64,000 bases of DNA from Variovorax boronicumulans (GTDB lineage Bacteria; Pseudomonadota; Gammaproteobacteria; Burkholderiales; Burkholderiaceae_C): assembly GCF_019352895.1 (NCBI RefSeq), contig NZ_JAAAFX010000009.1, positions 186,001-250,000 of the forward strand, in the 5' to 3' direction. Each line of letters opens with the position of its first letter. Positions within the stretch are counted from its first letter, which is position 1. The notes below the pieces were generated by a model. The model was not told the origin of the DNA and ran no database searches. It was given only the letters and a program-made list of their open reading frames with translations. The position numbers were made by a program, and so were the translations under genes. Positions 52,778 through 61,379 of this stretch are shown in pieces.

Positions 52778-53701
52778 TCACTGCTTCTTCTTGCGGGTCG
52801 AGGCGCGGGTCGCGCCCGGTGCCGAGGTCTGCGACGGTGCCGCTGCGCCGTCCACGCCCAGCCGGCCGCCGCCGCCCAGGCCCTGGCCCTTGACCGTCTG
52901 CGCCTTGTAGTTGCGCAGCGCCACCACCATCTGATTGAAGGCGTCCATGAAGGCCGCGCTGATCACCTTGCCCTGGGCGGTGTTGGTGTAGCCGCCCAGG
53001 CCGCCCGCGGCGGTGCCGCCGAAGAGCTGGCCGAAGCCGCCGAAGTCGGTCTTGGAGGCGCTGCCTTCCGAGGCCGCGACCTGCACGCCCGAACGGTTGT
53101 CGATCAGCGTCAGCAGGGTGCTGGCCTCCTTGGTCTGCAGGTTGCCGCCCACGGCCGCGAGCACGCCGCCGTAGCGGCCGCCGACCAGGCCGCCGAGCGA
53201 GGCGCCCATGCCGCCGGCGTTGTTGTTGTTGAACACGATCTCGGGCGACAGGCCGTAGTCGGAGGCCACCATCTGGCCGCCGCCGAAGTTGCTGCCCTGG
53301 CGCATCTCGCCCGACTGCATCAACGCGCGCTCGCGCGTCATCGCGTTCATGCCGGCCGCGCCGCGCTCGACCACCACGAAACAGTTCGACTGCTGGATCA
53401 GCAGGCGCAGCAGGTTGGCCGTGGGCGGCAGCTTGTACTCGTTGCGCAGGATCGTGTACCAGCCGGCCGACTGGTTCTCGATCAGCGAGACGGTGCCCAG
53501 CGGCGAGGCGCACTTCTCGAGCGCGCTGTTGGTGTTGGCCGTGGCATCGCCCGCGGCCGCGCCGGTGGCAACGGTCTTGGCGCCCTGGGCGCCCATCTGC
53601 ATGTCGGTGGTCTGGCAGGCGGCGAGCATCGCCAGGCCGGCCAGCACCGATGCGGTCCGGGTGAAGCGCAGCAGGCGCGCGGGGTGGGTGGCAGTGTGCA
53701 T
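52778..53701 (-). CDS. CsgG/HfaB family outer-membrane lipoprotein
   Basis: A 307-residue lipoprotein. The lipobox LAAC places the lipidated Cys at 29. The mature protein has the CsgG-like pattern: FVVVERGAAGMNAMTRERALM near 130, a glycine-rich segment GGMGASLGGLVGGRYGG, and a late ISAAFMDAFNQMV helix. CsgG forms curli secretion pores; HfaB anchors holdfasts. No csgA/B/E/F gene is near, so curli export is doubtful. The C-terminal 35 residues are low-complexity and basic. Confidence 0.8.
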   Translation of the reverse strand: MHTATHPARLLRFTRTASVLAGLAMLAACQTTDMQMGAQGAKTVATGAAAGDATANTNSALEKCASPLGTVSLIENQSAGWYTILRNEYKLPPTANLLRLLIQQSNCFVVVERGAAGMNAMTRERALMQSGEMRQGSNFGGGQMVASDYGLSPEIVFNNNNAGGMGASLGGLVGGRYGGVLAAVGGNLQTKEASTLLTLIDNRSGVQVAASEGSASKTDFGGFGQLFGGTAAGGLGGYTNTAQGKVISAAFMDAFNQMVVALRNYKAQTVKGQGLGGGGRLGVDGAAAPSQTSAPGATRASTRKKKQ

Positions 53702-53858
53702 GGTCAGGATCCGAAGCCGCCGCGGCGTGCGCGCAGAACGACGGCCCTGGCCGCGATCCGCAGACTGCTTTTCATTGATAACTTTCGGGAGGGGGAGCGC
53801 CCGGGGTCGGGCGAGCCGAAAGTTAAGCGTTGAAGGCGGGTGCCACCAGTGCCGAAAG

Positions 53859-55616
53859 TCACTTTTCGGCGGTGAGCGCGCGCCGCAGCGCCGCGGCATT
53901 GACCGGCTTGAACAGCATCTGCACGCCCGATTCGCGCGCGTGCCGCAGCGGTTCGGGTGCGGTCTCGCCGGTGATGAGCAGCAGGGGGCGTTCGATGCCG
54001 AAGCGGCGATGCAGCCGCAGGCCGACGTCGAGCCCGTTGACGCCGTCGGGCAGGCGGTAGTCGCAGATCAGCATGTCGGCCTGCTGCGAGGGCACCTGCG
54101 CGCGGCTGAGCGCGTCCACCGCGCCCTGCTCGTCGCAGACCGCCATCACCTCGATCGACCAGGCGCGCAGCAGCACGGACATGGCTTCGCGGATGTCGGC
54201 CTCGTCGTCGATCAGCAGCACGCGCCGGGGCAGGCTGCCGTCGGGACGCGCGGCCAGCGCGACGCGCGCCCGGGCTTCGGCCAGCGGCAGCGAGATGCGA
54301 AAGCGGCTGCCGCGTCCGATGCGCGAATGCAGTTCGACCGGATGGCCGAGCAGGCGCGAGAGGCGCTGCACGATCGACAGGCCGATGCCCAGGCCGCGCG
54401 CGCGGTCGCGGCCCGAGTTGCCGACCTGGTAGAACTCCTCGAAGATCCGGTCGCGCTGGTCGGGCGCGATGCCCGCGCCGGTGTCCAGCACGTCGATGCG
54501 CACCGTGCGGCCGTGCGCGCGCGCCGTCACGGTGACACCGCCGCGCTGCGTGTACTTGATGGCGTTGTCGATCAGGTTCGACAGCATGCGCGCCAGCAAC
54601 TGCGGATCGCTGTGCACCCAGAGCCCGCTGGCGCGCAGGCGCAGCTGCAGGTCCTTCTGTTCGGCCTGCGCCGAGAACACGTGGTTGAGCGACAGCAGCA
54701 GCGCGTCGAGCTGCACCGGCTGCGGCACCGGCGTGACCACGCCGGCATCCAGGCGCGACACGTCGAGCATGGTGTCGAGCGACTTGCCCAGCGCATTGAC
54801 CGCGCGCATCAGGCGCTCGGCGTTGCGCCCTTCGGGCCGGTTCTGCAGTGCGGTCTCGAGCGCGGCACCGAACAGCGCGACCGCATGCAGCGGCTGGCGC
54901 AGGTCGTGGCTGGCGGTGGTCAGGAAGCGCGTCTTCTCGGCGCTCGCGCGCTCGGTGGCCGCGACCTGTTCGCTCAGGCGCGCGGCCAGGGCCTCGTTCT
55001 CGAAGCGCAGCAGCAGCGCGTCGGTCAGTTGCCGGTGCTCCTGCACACCGACCCGCAGCATCAGCGTGAGGTTGACCGTGGCGAAGGCGGCGAGGAACCA
55101 GTGCATGCCGTCGCCATGCACGATCAGTGCGGCGATCAGGCCGCCCAGCATCGGCAGCGTGTGGCCGTACATCGCGACCGTCAGCGGCCGCAGCGACTGC
55201 ACGGCGCGCGCGCAATTGCCGAGCATCACCACCATCAGCACCGCGGTCACGGCGATATTGCCGGCGGGGACGAACAACCACGGCGCCATGGCGTCCGCCA
55301 GGCCCATGAGCGTGACGGCGACCGTGATGCGCCGCACCCATCGCGGGCTGTCGGCGGCCGGCGCCGCGGGCGTCCAGCGCGGCGCGAAAGCCAGGTAGGC
55401 ATAGAGCGCGAGGTGGATGCCGACGAAGGCAATCACCGCCGGTTCGCGCAGCTGCACGTACAGGAAGGCGCCCAGCACCAGGATGAACACCAGCCGCGCG
55501 ACCAGCGTGGCGTTGTAGATGTAGTAGACCGAGGCGACGTGCTCGCGCAGCACGCGCTGTTCGAGCGCGTCGTCGTCGTCGCGGCCCGCGGGGCGGGCGG
55601 GGACGCGCGCGTGCAT
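53859..55616 (-). CDS. Hybrid sensor histidine kinase/response regulator
   Basis: A 585-residue membrane kinase. About six helices (residues 30-190) form the sensor, with no periplasmic domain, so a membrane-internal signal is likely. The H-box is ASHDLRQPLHA with the phosphorylated His near 245. N, G1 and G2 boxes are NLIDNAIKYT, DTGAGIAPD and GLGIGLSIVQ. A C-terminal receiver (about 460-580) has DDE, the phospho-Asp in ICDYRLPDG and the Lys in LFKPVNA. The LuxR-type regulator gene is 11 bases upstream, so the pair is one phosphorelay. The HDLRQPL sequence fits the NreB/RpfC-like orphan group of Burkholderiales. Confidence 0.9.
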   Translation of the reverse strand: MHARVPARPAGRDDDDALEQRVLREHVASVYYIYNATLVARLVFILVLGAFLYVQLREPAVIAFVGIHLALYAYLAFAPRWTPAAPAADSPRWVRRITVAVTLMGLADAMAPWLFVPAGNIAVTAVLMVVMLGNCARAVQSLRPLTVAMYGHTLPMLGGLIAALIVHGDGMHWFLAAFATVNLTLMLRVGVQEHRQLTDALLLRFENEALAARLSEQVAATERASAEKTRFLTTASHDLRQPLHAVALFGAALETALQNRPEGRNAERLMRAVNALGKSLDTMLDVSRLDAGVVTPVPQPVQLDALLLSLNHVFSAQAEQKDLQLRLRASGLWVHSDPQLLARMLSNLIDNAIKYTQRGGVTVTARAHGRTVRIDVLDTGAGIAPDQRDRIFEEFYQVGNSGRDRARGLGIGLSIVQRLSRLLGHPVELHSRIGRGSRFRISLPLAEARARVALAARPDGSLPRRVLLIDDEADIREAMSVLLRAWSIEVMAVCDEQGAVDALSRAQVPSQQADMLICDYRLPDGVNGLDVGLRLHRRFGIERPLLLITGETAPEPLRHARESGVQMLFKPVNAAALRRALTAEK

Positions 55617-55627
55617 GGACCGCGGGT

Positions 55628-56338
55628 TCAACGCAACTGGCTGATCAGCTGCGCCCGCGAGCGCACGCCGAACAGCAGCAGCAGCGTCGAGACATGGTTT
55701 TTCACCGTGCCTTCGCTCAGATGGGCCAGCTGCGCGATCTCGCGGTTGGCCTTGCCTTCGAGCACCCACTGCAGCACCTCGAGCTGCCGCGGCGTGAGCT
55801 GCTCCAGGGCCTCGGGCCGTTCGGCCGACGGTGTGGTCGACAACGGCCCGGGCAGCGCCGGCAGTCCGATGGCAGCGCTCTGCACGTCGAGCAGGCCGCA
55901 GGCGCGGATGAAGCTCACGACCTCGTTGAGGTCCGCCGACTTGGGCAGGAATGCGAGCGCGCCCTGGTCGAGCGCGCCGCGCGACAGCGTGGTGTCGACG
56001 GTGCCCGAGAGGACCACGATGCGGGCCAGGGGAAAGTGCGTGCGAAACGCGATCAGGCCCTCGAGACCCTGCGTGTCGGGCAGCGCGAGATCGAGCAGCA
56101 CCAGGCCGATCGCGTCCTGCGCGGCCGCGTAGAGGGCCAGCGCGCTGGCCAGGCTGTCGGCCTCGAAGACCTCGGTGGCCGTTGCCGGATCGGTGGCCTG
56201 CGATTGCACCAGCGCGCGCACCCCCAGGCGCACCAGGTCGTGGTCATCGACGACCAGGATCGCACGGGGCCGTGCAGGGGGGAGGGCGGTGTCGGCGTGC
56301 GGAGGCGCCAGGGTGTGCAGGATCGATTCGGTTCGCAT
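55628..56338 (-). CDS. Response regulator, NarL/LuxR type
   Basis: A 236-residue regulator. The receiver domain (about 25-145) has VVDDHD, the phospho-Asp in VLLDLALPD near 82, SGT and the Lys in FLPKSAD. The C-terminal LuxR helix-turn-helix (about 170-232) reads LTPRQLEVLQWVLEGKANREIAQLAHLSEGTVKNHVS (split LTPRQLEVL and EGTVKNHVS). It is the likely output of the hybrid kinase encoded immediately downstream. The ATG at 56338 gives a short unstructured head. Confidence 0.92.
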   Translation of the reverse strand: MRTESILHTLAPPHADTALPPARPRAILVVDDHDLVRLGVRALVQSQATDPATATEVFEADSLASALALYAAAQDAIGLVLLDLALPDTQGLEGLIAFRTHFPLARIVVLSGTVDTTLSRGALDQGALAFLPKSADLNEVVSFIRACGLLDVQSAAIGLPALPGPLSTTPSAERPEALEQLTPRQLEVLQWVLEGKANREIAQLAHLSEGTVKNHVSTLLLLFGVRSRAQLISQLR

Positions 56339-56413
56339 TGCGAACGATGGTAGCGAAGCGCACGGCAGGCGGAAGTGCCGGAAGTCACATCCGTGGACGC
56401 CGTCGCCCGCAAC

Positions 56414-56623
56414 TCATTCGTTGCCGCCCACCGGATCGGCGTCCTCGTCTTCCGTGGCCGCCACCGGCTTCTTCAGGAAGCCGGCCGCGTTCTCGTCCGC
56501 GCCCGGCGCTCCTGCGCCCGCTTCTTCCCTGCGGAACTGCGCGGCGCGGCGCTGCGCTTCGGTGCCTGCGTGCTCGATCGGCTGTGCGCCGTGTTCAAGG
56601 TCGTCGTTCGTGGATGGCGGCAT
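56414..56623 (-). CDS. Small uncharacterised hydrophilic protein
   Basis: A 69-residue protein, MPPSTNDD at the start and ADPVGGNE at the end, acidic and without cysteine, signal peptide or helix in the membrane. It looks intrinsically disordered. A strong AAAGGAG site stands 7 bases before the ATG, which is the main support for translation. A very long antisense frame that passes through here is not a gene. I do not recognise the family. It lies divergent from the ThuA-like gene. Confidence 0.55.
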   Translation of the reverse strand: MPPSTNDDLEHGAQPIEHAGTEAQRRAAQFRREEAGAGAPGADENAAGFLKKPVAATEDEDADPVGGNE

Positions 56624-56968
56624 GGCGGGCTCCTTTGTGGGCTTCCAGTGAAACCGGGCCGCTGCTTCGCCGATGTAGGCGCTTGCGCAATCACCGGGTA
56701 GCCCGCGCAGGCCGCGGTGCTTCGGACCGATGCCGACAGGCCTTTTCCAATGGAGCGCGCTGAAGTCAAAAGTAGGAAGGGATTTCCATAATGAAAAGAT
56801 ATTCCACTTCTCATACGATGCGCTCTTGGGTTCTTCCAGGCGTGCCGAGCAGGGCGCCCTGGAGATTTCCTGGTGTTCCCTCTCTGCCGGCGGGGCCGTC
56901 GGCAGCCGAACCCCATGGCCCCTCGCCGCCATGGCGACTGCATCGTGATCAACAACAAGGAGACTGTC
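56624..56968. other. 345-base gap with an AT-rich regulatory patch
   Basis: No gene is supported here. The strip at about 56760-56820 is much richer in A and T than its surroundings and contains the IclR operator candidate listed next. The rest is GC-rich leader before the ThuA-like gene. Confidence 0.5.
56783..56797 (-). promoter_or_regulatory. IclR operator candidate, TTTTCA-N3-TGGAAA (copy 1)
   Basis: On the minus strand the site reads TTTTCA-TTA-TGGAAA. Its two six-base arms are identical to those of the site in the TRAP promoter at 61285-61299. It lies 172 bases before the ThuA-like gene and 160 bases before the 69-residue gene, so it could serve either direction. Confidence 0.5.
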
Positions 56969-58030
56969 TTGAAATCCATGGACTCGTCGAGCTTCAAGCT
57001 CGCATTCACCGCCGCGGCGGTGCTGGCCATCGCGGCGTGCGGCGGCGGCAGCGGTGGCGGCGACGCGCCCGGTGCCGCGGTGCCGCCCGTGACCGTGGCG
57101 CCGACCGAGCCGGGCGTCACGACGCCACCCGTCGATCCGGTCACGCCGACGACCCCCGTGGTCGATGCCGAGGACAAGAGCTTCGACCTCTACTACAACG
57201 TGTGCCGGGGGACGGATTCCAAGTGCTACAACGACTGGGGTGCGTTCGCCACCACCCCGGACCGCGTGCTGATCTACTCGCGCACCGCCGGCCCGCGCCA
57301 TGCGAACCTGGGCACGCCGATGGGCACTGGCATGAACCCGACGATGAACCCCGACAACGTGATGCAGGCCGGGTTGGTGCGGATGCTGGCCGAAGCCGGC
57401 ATCACCGCCGACTGGACCGAAGACGTCGCGATCCTCGGGGCCCGGGTCAACAACTACAAGGCGATCATCTTCGCGAGCTCCAACCGCGACACCTTGTGGA
57501 ACGATGCCGTGCCGACGAGCAACGATGCGGCGCGCACCGCGCTGCGCAACTACATGCGGCGCGGCGGTGGCTTCGTGGGGCTGCACAACGCCTTCGGCGC
57601 CGAATACAACTGGCCTTACTACGAGGGCCTGCTGGGCAACGCCAACTTCTACAACCACGGGCCCAACCGGGCGGGCGATGTGGAGATCGTCGCGCAGGAC
57701 CCTTCGACCGACGGCGTTCCGGCGCGCTTCACCTTCCAGGACGAGTGGTACAACCTCACGCCCTTCCCGACCAACGTCAAGTTCCTGGCCAAGGTCGACA
57801 CCTCGACGCTGCTGCCGTTGACGGCGGCGCCGCATCCGGGACACGCGGGCTTCCATCCGGTGGCCTGGTGCCAGTACTACGACGGCGGCCGCGCCTGGCT
57901 CTCGACACTGGGCCACAACACCCACTCGTTCACCGCGAACTCGACCGGCCCGGGCGCGGACGCGTTCCAGAAACTCGTGGTGCAGGGCGTCAAGTCGGCC
58001 ATGGGCCTGACGCCCTTCTGCACCGACTAG
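56969..58030 (+). CDS. ThuA-like domain lipoprotein
   Basis: A 353-residue lipoprotein with a ThuA-like (glutamine-amidotransferase-like) domain. The lipobox AIAAC puts the lipidated Cys at 24. A Pro/Thr-rich linker (about 30-75) precedes the domain, in which RVLIYSRTAGPRHAN, NYKAIIFASSNRD, RRGGGFVGLHNA and TLGHNTHSF are family marks. ThuA proteins occur with sugar and PQQ dehydrogenases but the activity is not settled. AAGGAG fits best a TTG start at 56969; an ATG is 9 bases later. The PQQ-propeller gene follows after 81 bases. Confidence 0.82.
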   Translation: MKSMDSSSFKLAFTAAAVLAIAACGGGSGGGDAPGAAVPPVTVAPTEPGVTTPPVDPVTPTTPVVDAEDKSFDLYYNVCRGTDSKCYNDWGAFATTPDRVLIYSRTAGPRHANLGTPMGTGMNPTMNPDNVMQAGLVRMLAEAGITADWTEDVAILGARVNNYKAIIFASSNRDTLWNDAVPTSNDAARTALRNYMRRGGGFVGLHNAFGAEYNWPYYEGLLGNANFYNHGPNRAGDVEIVAQDPSTDGVPARFTFQDEWYNLTPFPTNVKFLAKVDTSTLLPLTAAPHPGHAGFHPVAWCQYYDGGRAWLSTLGHNTHSFTANSTGPGADAFQKLVVQGVKSAMGLTPFCTD

Positions 58031-58111
58031 TTCTCGCCATCGCTGCCGTCGCTCGAAGCACGGCAGCGCGTCCCCCCATCCGTGCGGCACCCGTCGCGTG
58101 AAGAGACCTCC

Positions 58112-60331
58112 ATGAAACTCAAATCCCTGGCAGCCATGCTGCTGTCCTGCGGCGTGATCGCGTCGCCGCTCCTGCTCCACGGCTGCGGCGGCGACGACAG
58201 CGCGAGTGTCGGTGTGGGCGCCGGTCCCGGCACCGGCAGCGGACCCGGTCCCGATGGCGGTACCGCGCCCGTCGAGCCCACGCCGACGCCTGCGGTCGCC
58301 GCGGCGCTCGACGATTGCTGCACCCCCGGCGACAAGGACTTTCCCAAGGTCGGCGGCAACCTGGGCAACCAGAACTACTCGATGCTGCAGAAGGTCGGCA
58401 AGGCCGAGGTCGCGCAGCTGGGCGGCGCCTGGGTCAACCGCATCGAAGGCGGGCTGAACACCGGCACCAACCAGAGCACCACGGTGGTGGTCGACGGCGT
58501 GATCTACATCGAGTCGGCGCTGGGCAACGTGATCGCGGTAGACGGCAAGACCGGCGTCACGAAGTGGAAGTGGAGCACGCCGCATGGCGTGGTCACGCGC
58601 CGCGGCGTGGCGGTGGCCAAGGACCTCGGCCTGGTCTACACGCTCGCGGGCGGCAACCGGCTCGTGGCGTTGCGCAAGGACACGGGCGAGGTGGCCTGGA
58701 CCAAGCAGTACCCGGGAAGCACCGACAGCGGCTTCGTCGGCGCGGTGCAGAAGGTGGCGCTGGTCTACCACGACAGGCGCCTCTACATCGGCACCAACGA
58801 CGGCAACCGCGGCGCGGCCTTTTCGGCCGATGCCGGCAACGGCGAGGTGCTGACCGCGTTCTGGGGCGTGCCTCGCGTCGGCGAGCCCGGCCACGAGACC
58901 TGGGGCAATGCGCCGGAGACCGACCGCACGGGTGCCACGCCGTGGATCCACCCGGCGATCGACCCCGAACTCGGCCTGGTCTACTGGACCTTCGGCAACA
59001 CGCGTGGCGGCTCCTCGCAGAACGGCTCGACGCGGCCCGGCCTCAACCTGTTCGCCAATTCGATCGTCGCGCTCGACCTCAAGACGGGCGAGTACAAGTG
59101 GCACTTCCAGTCGGTGCACCACGACATCTGGGACATGGACAACGTCATGGCGCCGGTGCTGGCCGACGTGCAGATCGAAGGCCGCCCGCGCAAGGTCGTG
59201 ATCTACGGCAGCAAGACCGGCATGTACTACATCCTCGACCGCAAGGACGGCAGCGCGCCGCTGGGCATCGACGAGGTTCCGGTCAAGCAGGACGCGCGCC
59301 AGGCCACCTGGCCCACCCAGCCGATTCCGCGCCAGGGCGCCTGGACCGACTCCTGCGTGGTCGACCAGCCGCTGGGCACGGCCATCCCCGGCGACCCGAA
59401 CCGCGCGGTGCCCCACTACAAGATCGGCTGCCTCTTCGATCCGCATTGGGACGTGCCCACGCTGTCCGCGCCGGGCCACGGCGGCGGCGCCAACTGGAAC
59501 CACCAGTCCTTCAGCCCCGCCACCGGCCTGGTCTACACCGGCACCGGCTACGTGGCCGCGGCCCATTCGCTGACCGAGGCCTCCAACGGACTGCGGCCGC
59601 CCGGCGCGTACATGACCGGCGGCATCGTCGCGGTCGACCCGGGCACCAACCTGGTCAAGTGGAAGAAGCACATGCCGTACTCGCTGGCGCATGGCAACGG
59701 CATCCTGACCACGGCCTCGCGCCTGCTCTTCATCGGCCAGCCCGATGGCAACCTGCTGGCGATGGATGGCGACAACGGCAACGAGCTGTGGCGCTTCCAG
59801 ACCGGCGCGGCCATCAGCGCGAGCCCGGTGAGCTACGAGATCGACGGCGAGCAATACGTCGCGGTGTACGCGGGCGGCACCGGCATTCCCTACGGCGATT
59901 CGGCAGCGCGCGGCGACTACCTGTGGGCCTTCAAGGTCGGCGGCACGGTGCCGCCCGCGGCCACGCCGCAGCCACCCACCGTGCGCCGTCCGGTGTCGGG
60001 CAGCGCGGTCGAAGGCGCGGCACTGCCTTCGCCCAACACGGTGTTCCTGGGGCGCGTGCCGACGGCCGCCAACGTGCCGGGTGCGGCCGAGTCGACGGCG
60101 GTGAATGCGATGACGCCGACCTGGATGCGCGTGCCGGTGAACACCACCGTGACCTTCACCAACCCGGCCGACAACGCCAACACGCACTGCGCGACCCAGT
60201 TCTTCGAAGGCCGGTTCGACTTCAGGCTGGCGCCGGGCGTCTCGGCGGCCCACACCTTCGACACGCCGGGCGAGTACTTCTACAACGATTGCCACAGCCC
60301 GCGGCCGACGGGGAAGATCGTCGTCTACTGA
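58112..60331 (+). CDS. PQQ-binding beta-propeller lipoprotein with C-terminal cupredoxin-like domain
   Basis: A 739-residue exported lipoprotein. The lipobox LHGC gives Cys25; a Gly/Pro-rich linker follows and a vicinal Cys pair stands at about 70. An eight-bladed quinoprotein propeller (about 85-615) is shown by repeats such as VIAVDGKTGVTKWKW, IVALDLKTGEYKWHF and LLAMDGDNGNELWRF. The C-terminal 100 residues look like a cupredoxin: TFTNPADNANTHC and GEYFYNDCHSPRPTGK. Copper ligands are incomplete, as the last Met is missing. It probably oxidises an alcohol or polyol in the periplasm and hands electrons to the fused domain. No pqq synthesis gene is in the window. Confidence 0.85.
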   Translation: MKLKSLAAMLLSCGVIASPLLLHGCGGDDSASVGVGAGPGTGSGPGPDGGTAPVEPTPTPAVAAALDDCCTPGDKDFPKVGGNLGNQNYSMLQKVGKAEVAQLGGAWVNRIEGGLNTGTNQSTTVVVDGVIYIESALGNVIAVDGKTGVTKWKWSTPHGVVTRRGVAVAKDLGLVYTLAGGNRLVALRKDTGEVAWTKQYPGSTDSGFVGAVQKVALVYHDRRLYIGTNDGNRGAAFSADAGNGEVLTAFWGVPRVGEPGHETWGNAPETDRTGATPWIHPAIDPELGLVYWTFGNTRGGSSQNGSTRPGLNLFANSIVALDLKTGEYKWHFQSVHHDIWDMDNVMAPVLADVQIEGRPRKVVIYGSKTGMYYILDRKDGSAPLGIDEVPVKQDARQATWPTQPIPRQGAWTDSCVVDQPLGTAIPGDPNRAVPHYKIGCLFDPHWDVPTLSAPGHGGGANWNHQSFSPATGLVYTGTGYVAAAHSLTEASNGLRPPGAYMTGGIVAVDPGTNLVKWKKHMPYSLAHGNGILTTASRLLFIGQPDGNLLAMDGDNGNELWRFQTGAAISASPVSYEIDGEQYVAVYAGGTGIPYGDSAARGDYLWAFKVGGTVPPAATPQPPTVRRPVSGSAVEGAALPSPNTVFLGRVPTAANVPGAAESTAVNAMTPTWMRVPVNTTVTFTNPADNANTHCATQFFEGRFDFRLAPGVSAAHTFDTPGEYFYNDCHSPRPTGKIVVY

Positions 60332-60354
60332 GCGCGCGCCCGCGCTGCTCTTGC

Positions 60355-60382
60355 CACGGCCTCGGTTTGCACCGAGGCCGTG
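60355..60382. terminator. Bidirectional hairpin between the PQQ gene and the IclR gene
   Basis: CACGGCCTCGG, a TTTGCA loop and CCGAGGCCGTG form a perfect 11-bp stem between the ends of two convergent genes. No long T-run follows in either direction, but the position and stability make it a good terminator for both. Confidence 0.65.
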
Positions 60383-60398
60383 TGCGTTGATGCAGCCT

Positions 60399-61184
60399 TC
60401 AGGCCGCGCGCTTCTTGAGCAGGGCCGAGGCGCCGCTGGCACCCGCGAGCTGCCGGGTGGTGCTGAGCAGCGCGGGCGCGAGCTCGAGCATGCGCTTCTC
60501 GGTGAGCCGCACCAGCGGTCCGGCGATGGTGACCACGCCGATCACCGCGCCGGCGTTGTCGCGGAGCGGCGCGGCCATCGCAGTCATCGCGGGTGCGAAC
60601 ACCTCCACGATCATGCTGAAGCCGCGCTGGCGCGTGGCCTTCAGATGGCTCAGCAGCGACTTCACCGAGGTGACGGCGCGTGGTCCGAAATCCTCCGGCT
60701 TGCCGAAGCCCTGGCGGGCCACGAGTTCGAGCGCGCGTTCGTCGCTCATCGTCGACAGCCAGGCGTGGCCCGCGGAGCTGCAGGAGAGGTTGACCGAGAG
60801 TCCCATGTCCGGGTCGTAGCGCAGTCCGCGCGTGGCGCCCTGCGCCTTGGCCACGAAGATCAGTTCGTCGCCGTCGACCACGCCCAGGCGCACCAGCTCG
60901 CCCGATTCGGACGCCAGCCGGTCGAGCAGCGGCTGCGCGATGTCGACCACGCCGCTGGCGCTCAGGAAGCCCAGGCCCAGCGACACCAGCTTGATGGTCA
61001 GCACGTAGTCGCCATGGCTCTGGTCCTGGCGCACGTAGCCGCAGCGGATCAACTCGGACAGCAGCCGATGCGTGGCGCTCAGCGGCATCTCGAGTTCGGA
61101 GGCCAGCGTCGACAGCGCCTTGCCGTCGGGGTGGGCAGCGAGGTGCTCCAGGACTTTCAAACTTCGCTCGAGGATGCTGCTCAT
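60399..61184 (-). CDS. IclR family transcriptional regulator
   Basis: A 261-residue regulator with a winged helix (about 5-65; VLEHLAAHPDGKALSTLASEL and LSATHRLLSELIRCG) and an IclR effector domain (about 75-250; GLRYDPDMGLSVNLSCSSAGHAWL split across the ligand pocket). It is divergent from the TRAP operon. The proposed operator overlaps that operon's promoter, which favours repression. A copy of the same site stands before the ThuA/PQQ genes on its other side, so it may govern both. Confidence 0.92.
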   Translation of the reverse strand: MSSILERSLKVLEHLAAHPDGKALSTLASELEMPLSATHRLLSELIRCGYVRQDQSHGDYVLTIKLVSLGLGFLSASGVVDIAQPLLDRLASESGELVRLGVVDGDELIFVAKAQGATRGLRYDPDMGLSVNLSCSSAGHAWLSTMSDERALELVARQGFGKPEDFGPRAVTSVKSLLSHLKATRQRGFSMIVEVFAPAMTAMAAPLRDNAGAVIGVVTIAGPLVRLTEKRMLELAPALLSTTRQLAGASGASALLKKRAA

Positions 61185-61284
61185 CAGGGTTCTTTCTGTC
61201 GGTGTCTCGCCAGCCGTCGTGCGCAACCGAAATGGCTCGCCGCACGGGGTCGTTGCCACTGTATCAAAAGCGGAGACAAAAGGG

Positions 61285-61314
61285 TTTTCACTGTGGAAAA
61301 CATTTCCGTTTAAT
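61285..61314 (+). promoter_or_regulatory. Promoter of the TRAP operon with embedded IclR operator (copy 2)
   Basis: TTTTCA (61285-61290, 4 of 6), an 18-base spacer and TTTAAT (61309-61314, 5 of 6) form a sigma-70 promoter. The operator TTTTCA-CTG-TGGAAA (61285-61299) begins in its -35 box. A second element, TGGAAAACATTTCCG (61294-61308), fills the spacer and is close to the known E. coli IclR site. Transcription would start about 60 bases before the first TRAP gene. Confidence 0.6.
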
Positions 61315-61379
61315 TCTAGTATCGGTCCGTCGCGGCCTTCAGCAGGTCGCATCCATCCGATCTCACCAGGAGCATCCCC

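Noticed and set aside
56414..60442. A 1342-codon open frame on the minus strand
   Set aside because: It is antisense to the ThuA-like and PQQ genes, has arginine/histidine/valine-rich low-complexity sequence, and reflects GC-rich third positions. Only its last 69 codons, with their own ribosome-binding site, are kept as a small gene.
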